From an uncultured Eudoraea sp. (lineage in GTDB: Bacteria; Bacteroidota; Bacteroidia; Flavobacteriales; Flavobacteriaceae), in NCBI RefSeq assembly GCF_947258525.1, contig NZ_CAMYIP010000074.1:1-38034 (forward strand): 38,034 bases of DNA. The letters run 5' to 3'. How positions within the stretch are numbered: position 1 is the stretch's first letter; the number at the start of each line of letters is the position of its first letter. The notes below the pieces were generated by a model. That model was not told the origin of the DNA, ran no database searches, and saw only the letters and a program-made list of their open reading frames with translations. Position numbers and translations under genes: made by a program. Positions 1 through 9,144 of the stretch are shown here, one piece after another.

Positions 1-2
1 TG

Positions 3-854
3 GTTAATTTAAGCGGCGGCTCCGGGGAAGGTCTTAGAAATATGATGGATAACATAAACCGGAATTACCCCAACAGGTTCGTCGTTTTTGCCAATGTAAA
101 TTTTAATGGTGTAGGTAATCCGGATTGGGCAGAAAATGCTGTAAAACAGCTGGAAGAAGATGTCAAAAATGGTGCTAAAGGATTAAAAATATATAAAAGT
201 TTAGGATTAAGAAATAAGGATATTGATGGAAATAGAATAACAATCGATGACCGGCGATTGGATCCTATTTGGGCAAAATGCGGGGAATTGGGAATTCCTG
301 TTCTCATCCATGCTGCTGATCCTAAGTCTTTCTGGGATCCCATGGATAGTAGTAATGAGCGATGGTTGGAATTAAAAACCAGGCCACGAAGGAAACGATC
401 AGCAAATAATCCTGCTCCCTGGGAACAAATAATAGAAGAACAGCATAATATGTTTAAAAATCATCCGCAAACGAAATTCATCAATGCTCACATGGGATGG
501 TACGCTAATAATTTACAAAAGCTGGCAGAACTTATGGAAGAAATGCCAAATATGTATGTAGGAATTGGGGCGGTAATAGCAGAGCTTGGAAGGCAACCTA
601 GAAATGCACGTAATTTCTTTATTAAGTACCAGGATCGAATATTATTTGGTAAAGACAGTTATCAGCCAAAAGAGTTCCCTACTTATTTTAGGGTTCTGGA
701 AACCGCAGATGAATATTTTCCTTATTACAAAAAATACCATGCTTTCTGGGCTATGTACGGGCTGGATCTCCCGGACGAGGTATTGAAAAAAGTATATTAT
801 AAAAACGCAATAAAACTTTTAACGGGAATAGACCAAAGTTTGTTTGATAAATAG
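3..854 (+). CDS. Amidohydrolase-family (PF04909-like) metal-dependent hydrolase, 5'-truncated by window edge
   Basis: The reading frame is open from the first bases of the window and reads through to the stop, so the gene starts upstream; the ATG pair at 42 is internal. About 283 residues are visible. The protein resembles the amidohydrolase 2 TIM-barrel family, which hydrolyses or decarboxylates small cyclic or acid substrates. Supporting motifs are the GLKIYKSLGL strand, the LIHAADP strand (metal-binding-type His), FINAHMGW (second His) and ILFGKDSY, where the usual GSD aspartate is present as D in GKD. The N-terminal HxH metal motif would lie before the window. No signal peptide can be judged. 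The next gene is 190 nt downstream, so they are probably separate units. The family assignment is good; the substrate is unknown. Confidence 0.8.
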   Translation, partial: VNLSGGSGEGLRNMMDNINRNYPNRFVVFANVNFNGVGNPDWAENAVKQLEEDVKNGAKGLKIYKSLGLRNKDIDGNRITIDDRRLDPIWAKCGELGIPVLIHAADPKSFWDPMDSSNERWLELKTRPRRKRSANNPAPWEQIIEEQHNMFKNHPQTKFINAHMGWYANNLQKLAELMEEMPNMYVGIGAVIAELGRQPRNARNFFIKYQDRILFGKDSYQPKEFPTYFRVLETADEYFPYYKKYHAFWAMYGLDLPDEVLKKVYYKNAIKLLTGIDQSLFDK

Positions 855-1045
855 GCGATTTAGTATTCTTATTATTTAATTGTATTCTCGGTTTAGTATG
901 TAGTATTAAAGTCTTCTTTTTGGGTTCTCAGTGCATGCATTTTTGATACTTGGCCTTATATCGGTAGATTACTTTTCAATAAAATTTTAAAGAAAGTGTG
1001 ATTTAATTGGTCATAAGCCTACTAATTATTGAGAAGATTTAAAAT

Positions 1046-1534
1046 ATGGGTAAAGAAGAATCATTTACCGGGATAATCAAGGAAAATGAAGGAGTGATTT
1101 TTAAAATCACTACTATCTATACACAAAACGAACAGGATCAAAAAGATTTATACCAGGAAATTGTTTATCAGTTGTGGAAGTCCTTTGATACCTTTCGAAA
1201 TGAGTCTAAAATTAGTACCTGGATGTACCGTGTTGCTCTCAATACGGCCATTAATCAATTGAACAAAAGCAAAAAACATTCCAATACTACCGGCATAGAT
1301 CAGGTTGTTCTCAAACAAACAGAAAATTACGATACTGAATTTGAAAACCGCTTGAAAATTGTATATCAGCATATTCATCAATTGAACATACTTGAAAAAG
1401 GTTTAATACTCCTCTTGTTAGAAGGTAAAAAGTACCAGGAAATTTCAGAAATCACTGGACTGAGCGAAACTAATGTCGGAACCCGTATCTCCAGGATTAA
1501 ACAAAAATTAAAATCACGAATATTAAAAAATTAA
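1046..1534 (+). CDS. ECF-type RNA polymerase sigma factor
   Basis: A 162-residue sigma-70-family factor of the extracytoplasmic-function type, with only regions 2 and 4. Region 2 covers about residues 10-75 and includes DLYQEIVYQLWKSFDTF and the region 2.3/2.4 segment STWMYRVALNTAINQL. Region 4 covers about 105-160, with the helix-turn-helix YQEISEITGLSETNVGTRIS. It directs RNA polymerase to a dedicated promoter set. The ATG at 1046 fits the family length. The following membrane-protein gene starts 3 nt after the stop, so the two are co-transcribed; this is the usual sigma/anti-sigma arrangement. An ECF-like promoter motif (TGTAAC-N16-CGTC) occurs twice elsewhere in the window, but I do not see it upstream of this gene, so a regulatory link to those sites is only a guess. 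Confidence 0.93.
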   Translation: MGKEESFTGIIKENEGVIFKITTIYTQNEQDQKDLYQEIVYQLWKSFDTFRNESKISTWMYRVALNTAINQLNKSKKHSNTTGIDQVVLKQTENYDTEFENRLKIVYQHIHQLNILEKGLILLLLEGKKYQEISEITGLSETNVGTRISRIKQKLKSRILKN

Positions 1535-1537
1535 GTT

Positions 1538-2134
1538 ATGGACTTAGAAGAAATCCAGACTATTTGGTCAGAAATGAGTGATCAGTTAGAGCAGCAAAAA
1601 AAATTAACCAATGAACTAATTATGAAAATGACTCAAGACAGGTATAGCAATAAGTTTGATAAGATCACATTTTATGAAACAATAGGAGCAGTAATATGTT
1701 TCCTGGCGGCCATTTATTTTTTGGTCAACATAAATAAATTAGACACCTGGTATCTTCTTGCTTGTGGTATATTCACAATAGCATTTTTAATACTATTACC
1801 TGTAGTTACTTTGGGATTATTAGGAAAAATGAAACGAATGAATATTGTGAAAAATAGTTTTAAGGAAACTATAGTAGGCTATACAAAAGCAAAAAATCAG
1901 TTATTACTCATACAAAGGGTTGGAATATATTTAAGCTTTGTATTAATGTTTACTTGCCTGCCCGTATTTAGTAAGATCATGAAAAACAAGGATCTCTTTT
2001 TGCAAAGTAAGATCTGGTTGATTTATCTTCCAATAATGGCAATCTTCTTATTTTTCTTTTCAAGGTGGGGTTATAAATGCTACAAGAACATTACCAATTC
2101 TGCAGAAAATATTCTTAAGGAATTGGAAGTTTAA
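1538..2134 (+). CDS. Four-helix membrane protein, putative partner or anti-sigma of the ECF factor
   Basis: A 198-residue protein with a soluble N-terminal part (1-45, rich in E, Q and K and predicted helical) and four hydrophobic segments at about 47-64, 70-92, 124-145 and 160-176. It resembles the membrane proteins often encoded just after ECF sigma genes in Flavobacteriia. Those are sometimes mislabelled beta-carotene monooxygenases and have no tested function. The 3-nt gap to the sigma gene and the cytoplasm-sized N-terminus make an anti-sigma role reasonable. No zinc-binding ZAS motif (HxxxCxxC) is visible, so it would not be a ZAS-type anti-sigma factor. The pair ends at an intrinsic terminator about 25 nt after the stop. 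Confidence 0.75.
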   Translation: MDLEEIQTIWSEMSDQLEQQKKLTNELIMKMTQDRYSNKFDKITFYETIGAVICFLAAIYFLVNINKLDTWYLLACGIFTIAFLILLPVVTLGLLGKMKRMNIVKNSFKETIVGYTKAKNQLLLIQRVGIYLSFVLMFTCLPVFSKIMKNKDLFLQSKIWLIYLPIMAIFLFFFSRWGYKCYKNITNSAENILKELEV

Positions 2135-2157
2135 AATAATAATAGTCAAATATTTAT

Positions 2158-2183
2158 AAGGCCCCGTTTATCGGGGCTTTTTA
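2158..2183 (+). terminator. Intrinsic terminator of the sigma-factor operon
   Basis: GCCCCG (2161-2166) pairs with CGGGGC (2172-2177) across a 5-nt loop, followed by a run of Ts. It sits 24 nt after the stop of the membrane-protein gene. Confidence 0.9.
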
Positions 2184-2348
2184 GATGTCTCTAAAACCAC
2201 GCGATTTACTGGTTCTTTTGTGATTTTTAATGTACTTTATCCTTGCTTTAGAATCGTTGCGCTTGACTACCCGGATTCATATACCTTTTAATCCATTGGT
2301 CGTTGAGCAGGTAATTGAGAATTCAGGTTGATTCCTTAGATAAGTAGT

Positions 2349-4517
2349 ATGAAAAAGTTATGCTTTACATTAGTTTTCTTTACATTACTATTGCCACTCA
2401 ATGCCCAAAAAAAGAACGAAGATTTTCGTTTAAATATTCGAAAAACAAATTTACCTGTAAAAATAGATGGCATCGCTGATGATGAAGCCTGGGAAGGAAC
2501 TGATGTAGCCAAAGATTTTTTCATGGTAACGCCTATGGATATTGACAAGGCCACAGATAAGTCCGAAATACGAATGACCTATGATGACACCAATATCTAT
2601 TTAATAGCAACTTTTTATAACAGTGTCCCCGGAGGTTATTTTGTAGAGTCGCTGAGACGTGATTTTTCTTTTAATAAGAATGATAATTTCTTACTGTTCC
2701 TGGATCCTTTTAATAATCAGACTACTGGATTCACTTTTGGTTCGAATGCCGCTGGCGCCCAATGGGATGGAACCATGTTTGCCGGTGGTAGTGTGGATCT
2801 TAATTGGGATAGTAAATGGATATCAGCGGTAACCAGAGACGATGAAAAATGGGTATTTGAAATGGCTCTTCCGTTTAAGTCCATTAGATATGAAGATGGA
2901 GTTAAAGAATGGGGGATTAATTTTAGCAGGTTGCATTTGGCAACAAGTGAGAAATCGAGTTGGACACCAATACCAAGACAGTTTCCTACCGCATCACTTG
3001 CATATACCGGAGTTTTGGTTTGGGATGAACCTCCTCCAACGCCGCGTTTTAATTTTTCTCTAATTCCATATGTCTTGGGTCAAACGACCTACGATTTAGA
3101 AGGAAATACAGACTACGAGACCAAGGTGGGTGGCGATGTTAAAATAAGCCTGTCTTCTTCATTAAACCTGGACCTGACGATAAATCCAGACTTTTCTCAG
3201 GTAGAAGTAGACAGACAGATTACAAATCTGGATAGATTTGAACTTTTCTTTCCGGAAAGAAGACAATTTTTCCTTGAAAATGCCGATCTGTTTGCCAACT
3301 TCGGTTACGAGACTATCAGGCCCTTCTTTTCAAGACGAATTGGACTGGGTATTCCAATTAACGGTGGTCTAAGGCTCAGCGGAAACCTTGGTGAAAAATG
3401 GCGTTTGGGAGTCATGGATATTCAAACGGCAAAAGACGAAGCAACAGGACTGCCAAGTCAGAATTTTGGTGTCTTTAGCTTACAGCGACAAGTGTTTAGC
3501 AGATCTACCATAGGGCTGCTTTTTGTAAATAAGCAATCAACCAATTATCCACAGGATAGCGACTCGCTACGGACAATTTATCCAAAGTTCAACCGCAATT
3601 TGGGACTGGAATATAATTTGGCTTCGCCAGATAACTTGTGGAATGGAAAAGCCTTTTTAATCAAATCTTTTACACCTGATAAGCAAGGAAATGGCATTAC
3701 ACAAGCTGCCAACATTGAATACAAGAGTAGAAGGTGGAATTGGGGTATTAAAGAAGAATATGTGGATAGTACGTATACCGCCGAAGTTGGCTTTGTACCC
3801 AGAAAGGGATATTTTAATTTCAGCACCTTTTTGGGTCATTTATGGTTCCCTGATGAGGGGCCGGTAGTTAGTCATGGGCCTGTTGGAAAATTGAATTATT
3901 ATTTTGATGAGAAAATGAAGGAAACGGATCATCAGAATATACTGCAATACCAAATCAACTTTCGCAATAGGAGTAGTATAAGTCTGGAGGGAATAAATGA
4001 GTATGTTAAATTACTGGCGCCTTTTGACCCTACAGGGACAGGCAAAGATTCCCTGGCCGCAGGAACTAAACATCGGTGGAATGCCTTCAGCTTTGAATAC
4101 AATTCCAAACCACAAAGTATGTTTACATATGCTGCAGGAGGAAGATATGGGGGTTACTACGAAGATGGTAAGCGCTTAAACATAACCAGCGAATTGGGTT
4201 ATCGTTTTCAACCTTATGTAAGCCTTAGCTCCAATATTAGCTATAATAATATCAAATTACCCGAACCATGGAATACTACAGAATTTTGGCTAATAGGATC
4301 GGAAATAGATATTACATTCACCAATAAATTATTCTTTGCCAACTTATTTCAATATAATGAACAATCAAAAAACTTCAACTTAAACTCAAGGCTTCAATGG
4401 CGTTATAAGCCTGCATCGGATTTGTTCCTTGTTTATACCAACAATGAATTGTTGGCACCTTTTGAAGGTAGAATCTGGTCAATCACTCTAAAATTAACAT
4501 ACTGGTTTAATAAATAA
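2349..4517 (+). CDS. Exported DUF5916 protein (CBM9-like domain plus outer-membrane beta-barrel)
   Basis: A 722-residue protein with a clear signal peptide (residues 1-19, cleavage near LNAQ). Residues about 30-230 form a carbohydrate-binding-module-9-like beta-sandwich, with KIDGIADDEAW and YDDTNIYLIATF as the family hallmarks. From about 235 to the end there are repeated amphipathic beta-strands and a terminal aromatic strand (LTYWFNK), as expected for DUF5916 and consistent with an outer-membrane barrel. The strong motif FFPERRQFFLENADLF (about residues 299-314) is typical of the family. The function of DUF5916 is not established; carbohydrate or peptide handling at the cell surface is an inference. 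The gene is monocistronic, with 130 nt before the next gene. Confidence 0.9.
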   Translation: MKKLCFTLVFFTLLLPLNAQKKNEDFRLNIRKTNLPVKIDGIADDEAWEGTDVAKDFFMVTPMDIDKATDKSEIRMTYDDTNIYLIATFYNSVPGGYFVESLRRDFSFNKNDNFLLFLDPFNNQTTGFTFGSNAAGAQWDGTMFAGGSVDLNWDSKWISAVTRDDEKWVFEMALPFKSIRYEDGVKEWGINFSRLHLATSEKSSWTPIPRQFPTASLAYTGVLVWDEPPPTPRFNFSLIPYVLGQTTYDLEGNTDYETKVGGDVKISLSSSLNLDLTINPDFSQVEVDRQITNLDRFELFFPERRQFFLENADLFANFGYETIRPFFSRRIGLGIPINGGLRLSGNLGEKWRLGVMDIQTAKDEATGLPSQNFGVFSLQRQVFSRSTIGLLFVNKQSTNYPQDSDSLRTIYPKFNRNLGLEYNLASPDNLWNGKAFLIKSFTPDKQGNGITQAANIEYKSRRWNWGIKEEYVDSTYTAEVGFVPRKGYFNFSTFLGHLWFPDEGPVVSHGPVGKLNYYFDEKMKETDHQNILQYQINFRNRSSISLEGINEYVKLLAPFDPTGTGKDSLAAGTKHRWNAFSFEYNSKPQSMFTYAAGGRYGGYYEDGKRLNITSELGYRFQPYVSLSSNISYNNIKLPEPWNTTEFWLIGSEIDITFTNKLFFANLFQYNEQSKNFNLNSRLQWRYKPASDLFLVYTNNELLAPFEGRIWSITLKLTYWFNK

Positions 4518-4647
4518 TTTTAAAAATCTGATATCAAGTTATACTTCGACAGGTTTGAATTATGCTTGTTTATGATAAAATATTTAAAATTTTCTCGTAA
4601 TTTAATAGCTAATTCCAACCATTTTATTAATAGCAAAAATACCTGAC

Positions 4648-5979
4648 ATGAAAGGCAAAAGTCCAAATTCTAAAGTTGAACAAGAAAACAAAAAATCAAA
4701 TCTCACACGAAGAAAATTTATTAGAAATTCCGCCTATACTTTGGGAGCGATTTCAATAATACCACGCCATGTTTTGGGAAAAGGTTTTGTTGCTCCAAGT
4801 GATAAGGTTAATTTGGGTTTTATTGGCCTCGGCAAGCAGAGTAGGGGACTTGCTTCACGATTTGTTGAGAATACAAATGCTCAGATTGTAGCCGGTTGTG
4901 ATGTGTGGACTACTAAAAATGCGTGGTTTAAGAATCATGTTGAAAAGGTATATGCGGAACATCGGAACAAATCAAATTATAACGGGGTAAGGACTTTTCT
5001 GGAATATAAAGAACTGCTTGATCAGGACGGCATTGATGCCGTGGTAATTGTAACTCCTGATCATTGGCATGCCCGACAGTCTATTGATGCAATGAAAGCC
5101 GGAAAAGATGTTTTTGTTGAGAAACCATTGACGCATACCTTAAAAGAAGGCAAGGACATGGTGAAATGGGCAAAAAAAACCGGTAAAATAGTACAGACCG
5201 GAAGCATGCAGCGCTCATGGGATAATTTTAGGAAAGCTTGCGAACTCGTAAGAAATGGTTATTTGGGAGATATTCAGAAAATTTTGGTTAACGTAGGAGA
5301 TCCTGCAAGGCCTTATGATTTGGCTGCAGAGCCTATGCCGAAAGAAGTTAATTGGAATAATTGGTGTGGTCCGGCTCCCCTTTTGGCCTATAATCACCGC
5401 TTAGCACCTTCAAATAATGACGTTGATTTCTGGCCAAACTGGCGTTATTATCAAGAGGTTGGTGGTGGTATTTTATGCGACTGGGGTGCACATATGTTTG
5501 ATATCGTTCAATGGGCCCTGGGAATGGACAGAACCGGACCTGTGAAATTTGTACCACCGGCCGACAAAAATGCGGTACGTGGTTTAAAGATGTATTACGC
5601 CAACGGAATAGAAGTCGTTCATGAAGATTTTGAACGAGGATGGGGCGTTCGCTTTTATGGAACCGAAGGCAAAATGGACGTGAGTCGTAGTTTTCTTGAA
5701 ACAGATCCTGAGGGTATCCTTAACGTAGAATTAAAAAATACGGATACACGTTTGTACAAAGTAAAACAAGATCATTATCAGGATTGGATGGATGCCATTA
5801 AAAATAGAACCCAACCTATTTGCGATGTAGAAACAGGTCATCGCTCCGCAAGCGTTTGTAATATCGCAAATATTGCTTATAGCCTTGGAGAAACGCTTCA
5901 GTGGGATCCTGAAAAAGAAAAATTTAGTGGAAACAATGCCGCCAATAAGATGCGACACATGAAATACAGAAAATTTTAA
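4648..5979 (+). CDS. Twin-arginine-exported Gfo/Idh/MocA-family oxidoreductase
   Basis: A 443-residue NAD(P)-dependent oxidoreductase. The N-terminus has a Tat signal: TRRKFIRNSAY at about 21-31, then a hydrophobic stretch ending before VLGKGF. The Rossmann fold starts at NLGFIGLGKQSRG, and the family signature VVIVTPDHWHARQSIDAMKAGKDVFVEKPL is present as a single long run, with K-P of EKP at the usual catalytic-side position. The C-terminal alpha/beta domain includes GGGILCDWGAHMFDIVQWAL. Such exported members act on sugars or sugar derivatives in the periplasm of Bacteroidota, with a bound cofactor. The gene stands alone (about 130 nt free on either side). The specific substrate cannot be read from the sequence. 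Confidence 0.93.
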   Translation: MKGKSPNSKVEQENKKSNLTRRKFIRNSAYTLGAISIIPRHVLGKGFVAPSDKVNLGFIGLGKQSRGLASRFVENTNAQIVAGCDVWTTKNAWFKNHVEKVYAEHRNKSNYNGVRTFLEYKELLDQDGIDAVVIVTPDHWHARQSIDAMKAGKDVFVEKPLTHTLKEGKDMVKWAKKTGKIVQTGSMQRSWDNFRKACELVRNGYLGDIQKILVNVGDPARPYDLAAEPMPKEVNWNNWCGPAPLLAYNHRLAPSNNDVDFWPNWRYYQEVGGGILCDWGAHMFDIVQWALGMDRTGPVKFVPPADKNAVRGLKMYYANGIEVVHEDFERGWGVRFYGTEGKMDVSRSFLETDPEGILNVELKNTDTRLYKVKQDHYQDWMDAIKNRTQPICDVETGHRSASVCNIANIAYSLGETLQWDPEKEKFSGNNAANKMRHMKYRKF

Positions 5980-6111
5980 TTGACCGGTTTTGACCTAATA
6001 AATAGTTATTGAAAAATACTATTATTAAAATCAAAGCCTGAAAGTTATGTTCATTTTGTGAGACATACTTAGGATAATAGAGCATTTGTAATAATTCTAC
6101 TATCTTTAAAG

Positions 6112-7671
6112 GTGGATCTTAAAGTTGTACCATATAAAATTCACATAAAAAAACAGTCACTAAAAATGCTGTTAACTGCAGTATTTTTGGGATTTGTTTG
6201 CAGTTCGGCCGCCCAGGTGCCCCCGGATTGCACCATGTTGACATCTCCTTCGAATGGTGAAACCGGAGTTTCCGTAAATACACAACTGCAATGGCAGGCA
6301 GTAGCAAACGCCACCCAATATTTTCTTTTTATTGGTACTAATCCGGGAGGAACAGATATAGTAAATGGAGTATCAGTAGGGAGCAATCTCAGCTATACAC
6401 CAGCAACAAGTCTGATGCCAAATACAGTTTATTATGTCACTGTAATTCCCAATAATAATAACGGTGATGCACAAAACTGTATGGAAGAAAGTTTCACAAC
6501 AGGGTTGGCAAGTTCTATTCCTGGCTGCGTTACGCTGTTTAGTCCTATCGCAGGTTCTTATGGAGTGCCTCCGGATATAAACATTAGCTGGACTGGCCAG
6601 TCAGCAGCTGTAGGATACATTCTGAATATAGGCACCAGCACAGGTGCAAGTGATATTATTAGCAATTTAGATGTAGGAAATGTGACTACCTATAATCCTC
6701 CTGCTGACTTGCCACTTTCACAGCGTGTTTATATTACTATAACACCCTATAATAGTGCTGGCGAATCTCCGTCCTGTGCTGAAGTTAATTTTAGGACAAG
6801 AGGCAATAATGCACCTTTGTGTACAGATATAATAAATCCGGTTGATGGAGGTGAATTCGTTTCAGTGACAGCAAATATCACGTGGATCAGAGAATTTAAT
6901 GCTTCGGGATACCTCATGACTATTGAGAAAACGTCGATTGGAGGCGTTAAAATACTAGACAATTTTGATGTTGGCAGCGGGACTAATTTTAAGCCACCGG
7001 ATTTTGAAGGTAATACAGTCTATTATGTGCGCATTACGCCCTATAATGACCTGGGAGCAGCACCAAATTGTCAACCTATTTCCTTTACAACCGGCGCAGC
7101 TCCTGTGCCTCCAGATTGTACCAATCTCGTAAATCCAAAAAATGGCTCTGATAATATTGATGTAAACTCCAATATAGAATGGGAATCTGTGCCTAATATT
7201 CTGGGGTATATTTTATCTGTTGGAACTTTTCCAGGGGGTGCAGATATAGTCGAGGATCTAGATGTAGGCAATACAACCATTTACAGCTTTGATCAGCTCC
7301 TTCCGGAAAGCAGTATTATTTACGTAACCGTTATTCCCTATAAATTAAATTTAGAGGCTGAAAATTGCCGGGAGGAATCCTTTACAACAACTGGTTTTCA
7401 GAGCACGCCGGATGAATTGCCAGTTCCTAAATTTTTTACACCGAACAATGATGGTTTTAATGATCAGTGGATAGTTACATCAACGCCGGAAATTGAAGTC
7501 AGCACAATACACATATTTAACAGGTATGGCCAACTATTAAAACAATTATTTCCGGATCAGGGATGGGATGGCAGTTTTAATGGAAAACCACTGGCATCCG
7601 ATTCTTATTGGTACCGAATAGAAACTACCCAGGGCAATTCACTGGTTGGTTTCTTTATGCTCAAGCGATAG
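6112..7671 (+). CDS. Secreted four-repeat fibronectin-III-like protein with type IX (type B, CHU_C) sorting domain
   Basis: A 519-residue surface or secreted protein. After a signal peptide (cleavage near SSAAQ, residue 35) come four homologous repeats of about 95 residues, at 38-131, 137-230, 236-327 and 334-427. Each has a Cys near its start (PDCT, PGCV, PLCT, PDCT), a W in the second strand, a DV-GN/SN segment and a closing Cys-x-E/P-x-x-F. The paired cysteines probably form one disulfide per repeat. Residues 435-519 are the gliding-motility-associated CHU_C domain, opening with PKFFTPNNDGFNDQW, which directs type IX secretion of type B substrates. The start used is GTG at 6112, because it gives the signal peptide a lysine-rich n-region. 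ATG at 6166 (residue 19) is the alternative. The ligand is unknown; adhesion is an inference. Confidence 0.88.
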   Translation: MDLKVVPYKIHIKKQSLKMLLTAVFLGFVCSSAAQVPPDCTMLTSPSNGETGVSVNTQLQWQAVANATQYFLFIGTNPGGTDIVNGVSVGSNLSYTPATSLMPNTVYYVTVIPNNNNGDAQNCMEESFTTGLASSIPGCVTLFSPIAGSYGVPPDINISWTGQSAAVGYILNIGTSTGASDIISNLDVGNVTTYNPPADLPLSQRVYITITPYNSAGESPSCAEVNFRTRGNNAPLCTDIINPVDGGEFVSVTANITWIREFNASGYLMTIEKTSIGGVKILDNFDVGSGTNFKPPDFEGNTVYYVRITPYNDLGAAPNCQPISFTTGAAPVPPDCTNLVNPKNGSDNIDVNSNIEWESVPNILGYILSVGTFPGGADIVEDLDVGNTTIYSFDQLLPESSIIYVTVIPYKLNLEAENCREESFTTTGFQSTPDELPVPKFFTPNNDGFNDQWIVTSTPEIEVSTIHIFNRYGQLLKQLFPDQGWDGSFNGKPLASDSYWYRIETTQGNSLVGFFMLKR

Positions 7672-7833
7672 GGTGTTATCTTGAATTGTCACTAAATTTA
7701 TATTCAGGAAGGAAAAATTATGTTGAGAAGAGGGACTATTTTCTCATATTAAGACTTATTGTTGAATTCTGTATCATTCGTAAATCAGAATGTTAACAGT
7801 AAAAATACTGTACGTAGAATTAAGATAATTTTA

Positions 7834-7858
7834 AGTGCTTTATACGTCTTAAAGCACT
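7834..7858 (+). promoter_or_regulatory. Inverted repeat just upstream of the exported methyltransferase start
   Basis: AGTGCTTTA (7834-7842) and TAAAGCACT (7850-7858) form a perfect 9-bp dyad around a 7-nt centre, ending 11 nt before the preferred ATG at 7870. It could be an operator or a translation-affecting hairpin in the leader. It has no T-tract, so it is not a terminator. Confidence 0.45.
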
Positions 7859-7869
7859 ATCTTTTATTT

Positions 7870-8523
7870 ATGTTGAATAGATCAACTATTGTGGGTTTTC
7901 TTTTAGTGGTTCTGATCGTTCCGGGTCTATACGGCCAGTATTCGGAGAGTGACTGGAAAGACAGGGATGAATGGATGAAAGTCAATGATATTTTTGAAAT
8001 GGCTGGCGTTGAAGAAGGTAATGTTGTAGCAGATATAGGCTGCCACCAAGGCTATTTGAGCATTCGGCTTGCAAAATATATTGGTGAGACCGGGAAAGTA
8101 TATTCGGTAGATGTACGGGAAGACCGATTAAATAAATTAAATGATATCGCTACCGAAAGGGGCATAAGAAATATTCATACTATTTTAGGTGATTATGACG
8201 ATCCCAAATTGCAGCAGCAAAGCTTAGATGTAGCTTTTATTATTGACGCCTACCATGAAATGAAGGATTATAAACAAATCCTTCTGAATATAAAGAAAGC
8301 ATTAAAACCGGATGGTCGCATACTGGTTCTGGAAAAACTTAAAAGCGAAATGATAGGAAAATCCAGACAGGAACAAACCCTGGCACATACTATTTCACCA
8401 GAATTTGTTGAGAATGAATTAACGGAAACAGGCTTCTCAGTTACAGATCTAAAAAAAGACCTTGGTTATTGGGAAGAAGACCCGGATAAAAAAATATGGG
8501 TGTTACTGGCTGTGCTTCCTTGA
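7870..8523 (+). CDS. Exported class I SAM-dependent methyltransferase
   Basis: The frame is open from 7759, but the ATG at 7870 is preferred. It gives a 217-residue protein with a normal signal peptide (MLNRSTIVGFLLVVLIV, cleavage near LYGQ) and removes an upstream stretch that contains the hairpin at 7834-7858. The methyltransferase fold follows: motif I is VADIGCHQGYLS, the acidic end of strand 2 is VYSVDVRE, motif II is the DVAFIIDAYHEM region and motif III is ALKPDGRILVLEKL. The family resembles the ubiE/Methyltransf_11 and 25 type. It is odd for a SAM enzyme to be exported, because SAM is cytosolic. The downstream DUF4251 protein and the protein-isoaspartate methyltransferase are also exported or lipid-anchored. 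Confidence 0.85.
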   Translation: MLNRSTIVGFLLVVLIVPGLYGQYSESDWKDRDEWMKVNDIFEMAGVEEGNVVADIGCHQGYLSIRLAKYIGETGKVYSVDVREDRLNKLNDIATERGIRNIHTILGDYDDPKLQQQSLDVAFIIDAYHEMKDYKQILLNIKKALKPDGRILVLEKLKSEMIGKSRQEQTLAHTISPEFVENELTETGFSVTDLKKDLGYWEEDPDKKIWVLLAVLP

Positions 8524-8582
8524 AAATTAGTTTTTGTATCTTGTAAAAAGAAATATTTATCTTCTAACTTAAAGATTAAGCT

Positions 8583-9098
8583 ATGAAAAATATCTTTCTC
8601 AACACAATAATTTTGATCCTGGTTACTGCAACTTTGACTGCTCAAAAAAATGATGAAAAGCATCAAAAAAAGGAAGACCAAAAAAATAGAGCATACAATG
8701 CTACGCAAGAACTGATTGATTCTGGTAATTATCTGTTCGATCCAAACTATATTTCACCAGGAATAACATTAGCAACAATACCAAATCGTTTTATAGTTAA
8801 AGATGGAGAGGTTGATATAGATTTACCCTTTTATGGTACGGGGAGAGGGGCTGGCGGCTATAATACCAACCCCTACATCAACTACCAAGGGGTTCCGGAT
8901 AAATACAATGTAAAATATATTGATAAGAAAAGACGGTCTATTATTAAAATAGGCGTACGCAGCGGTTCTGAGCGCCATGATATTACTCTTACTGTGGGCT
9001 ATGGTGGCCAGACCACCGTAAAAGTAATAAGCAGTGCCAGGTCTTCAATAAATTATATTGGCCATTTGAAGCCCATAAAAGAAGAAAATATTAATTAA
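8583..9098 (+). CDS. Exported DUF4251-family protein
   Basis: A 171-residue protein with a signal peptide (residues 1-20, cleavage after LTAQ), then a lysine/glutamate-rich linker (21-40). The DUF4251 domain runs from about 43 to 165. The family landmark is VDIDLPFYGTGRGAGGYN, with the LP(Y/F)(F/Y)G core near residue 80, followed by paired beta-strands. The family is common in Bacteroidota and has no known function; a periplasmic or lipid-facing role is only inferred. The gene begins 59 nt after the methyltransferase stop and ends 46 nt before pcm, so the three may form one transcription unit. Confidence 0.87.
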   Translation: MKNIFLNTIILILVTATLTAQKNDEKHQKKEDQKNRAYNATQELIDSGNYLFDPNYISPGITLATIPNRFIVKDGEVDIDLPFYGTGRGAGGYNTNPYINYQGVPDKYNVKYIDKKRRSIIKIGVRSGSERHDITLTVGYGGQTTVKVISSARSSINYIGHLKPIKEENIN

Positions 9099-9144
9099 AT
9101 GTGATAAAATGTCAGACAATTCCTGTCGACTATAGTTTAATAAG

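Noticed and set aside
7797-7819. Possible third ECF promoter (GTTAAC followed by CGTAG)
   Set aside because: The spacing is 15 nt and the -10 side is CGTA, not CGTC; the match is too weak.
7759-7869. Longer N-terminus for the exported methyltransferase
   Set aside because: It would bury the signal peptide behind 37 unconserved residues and translate through the 7834-7858 dyad.
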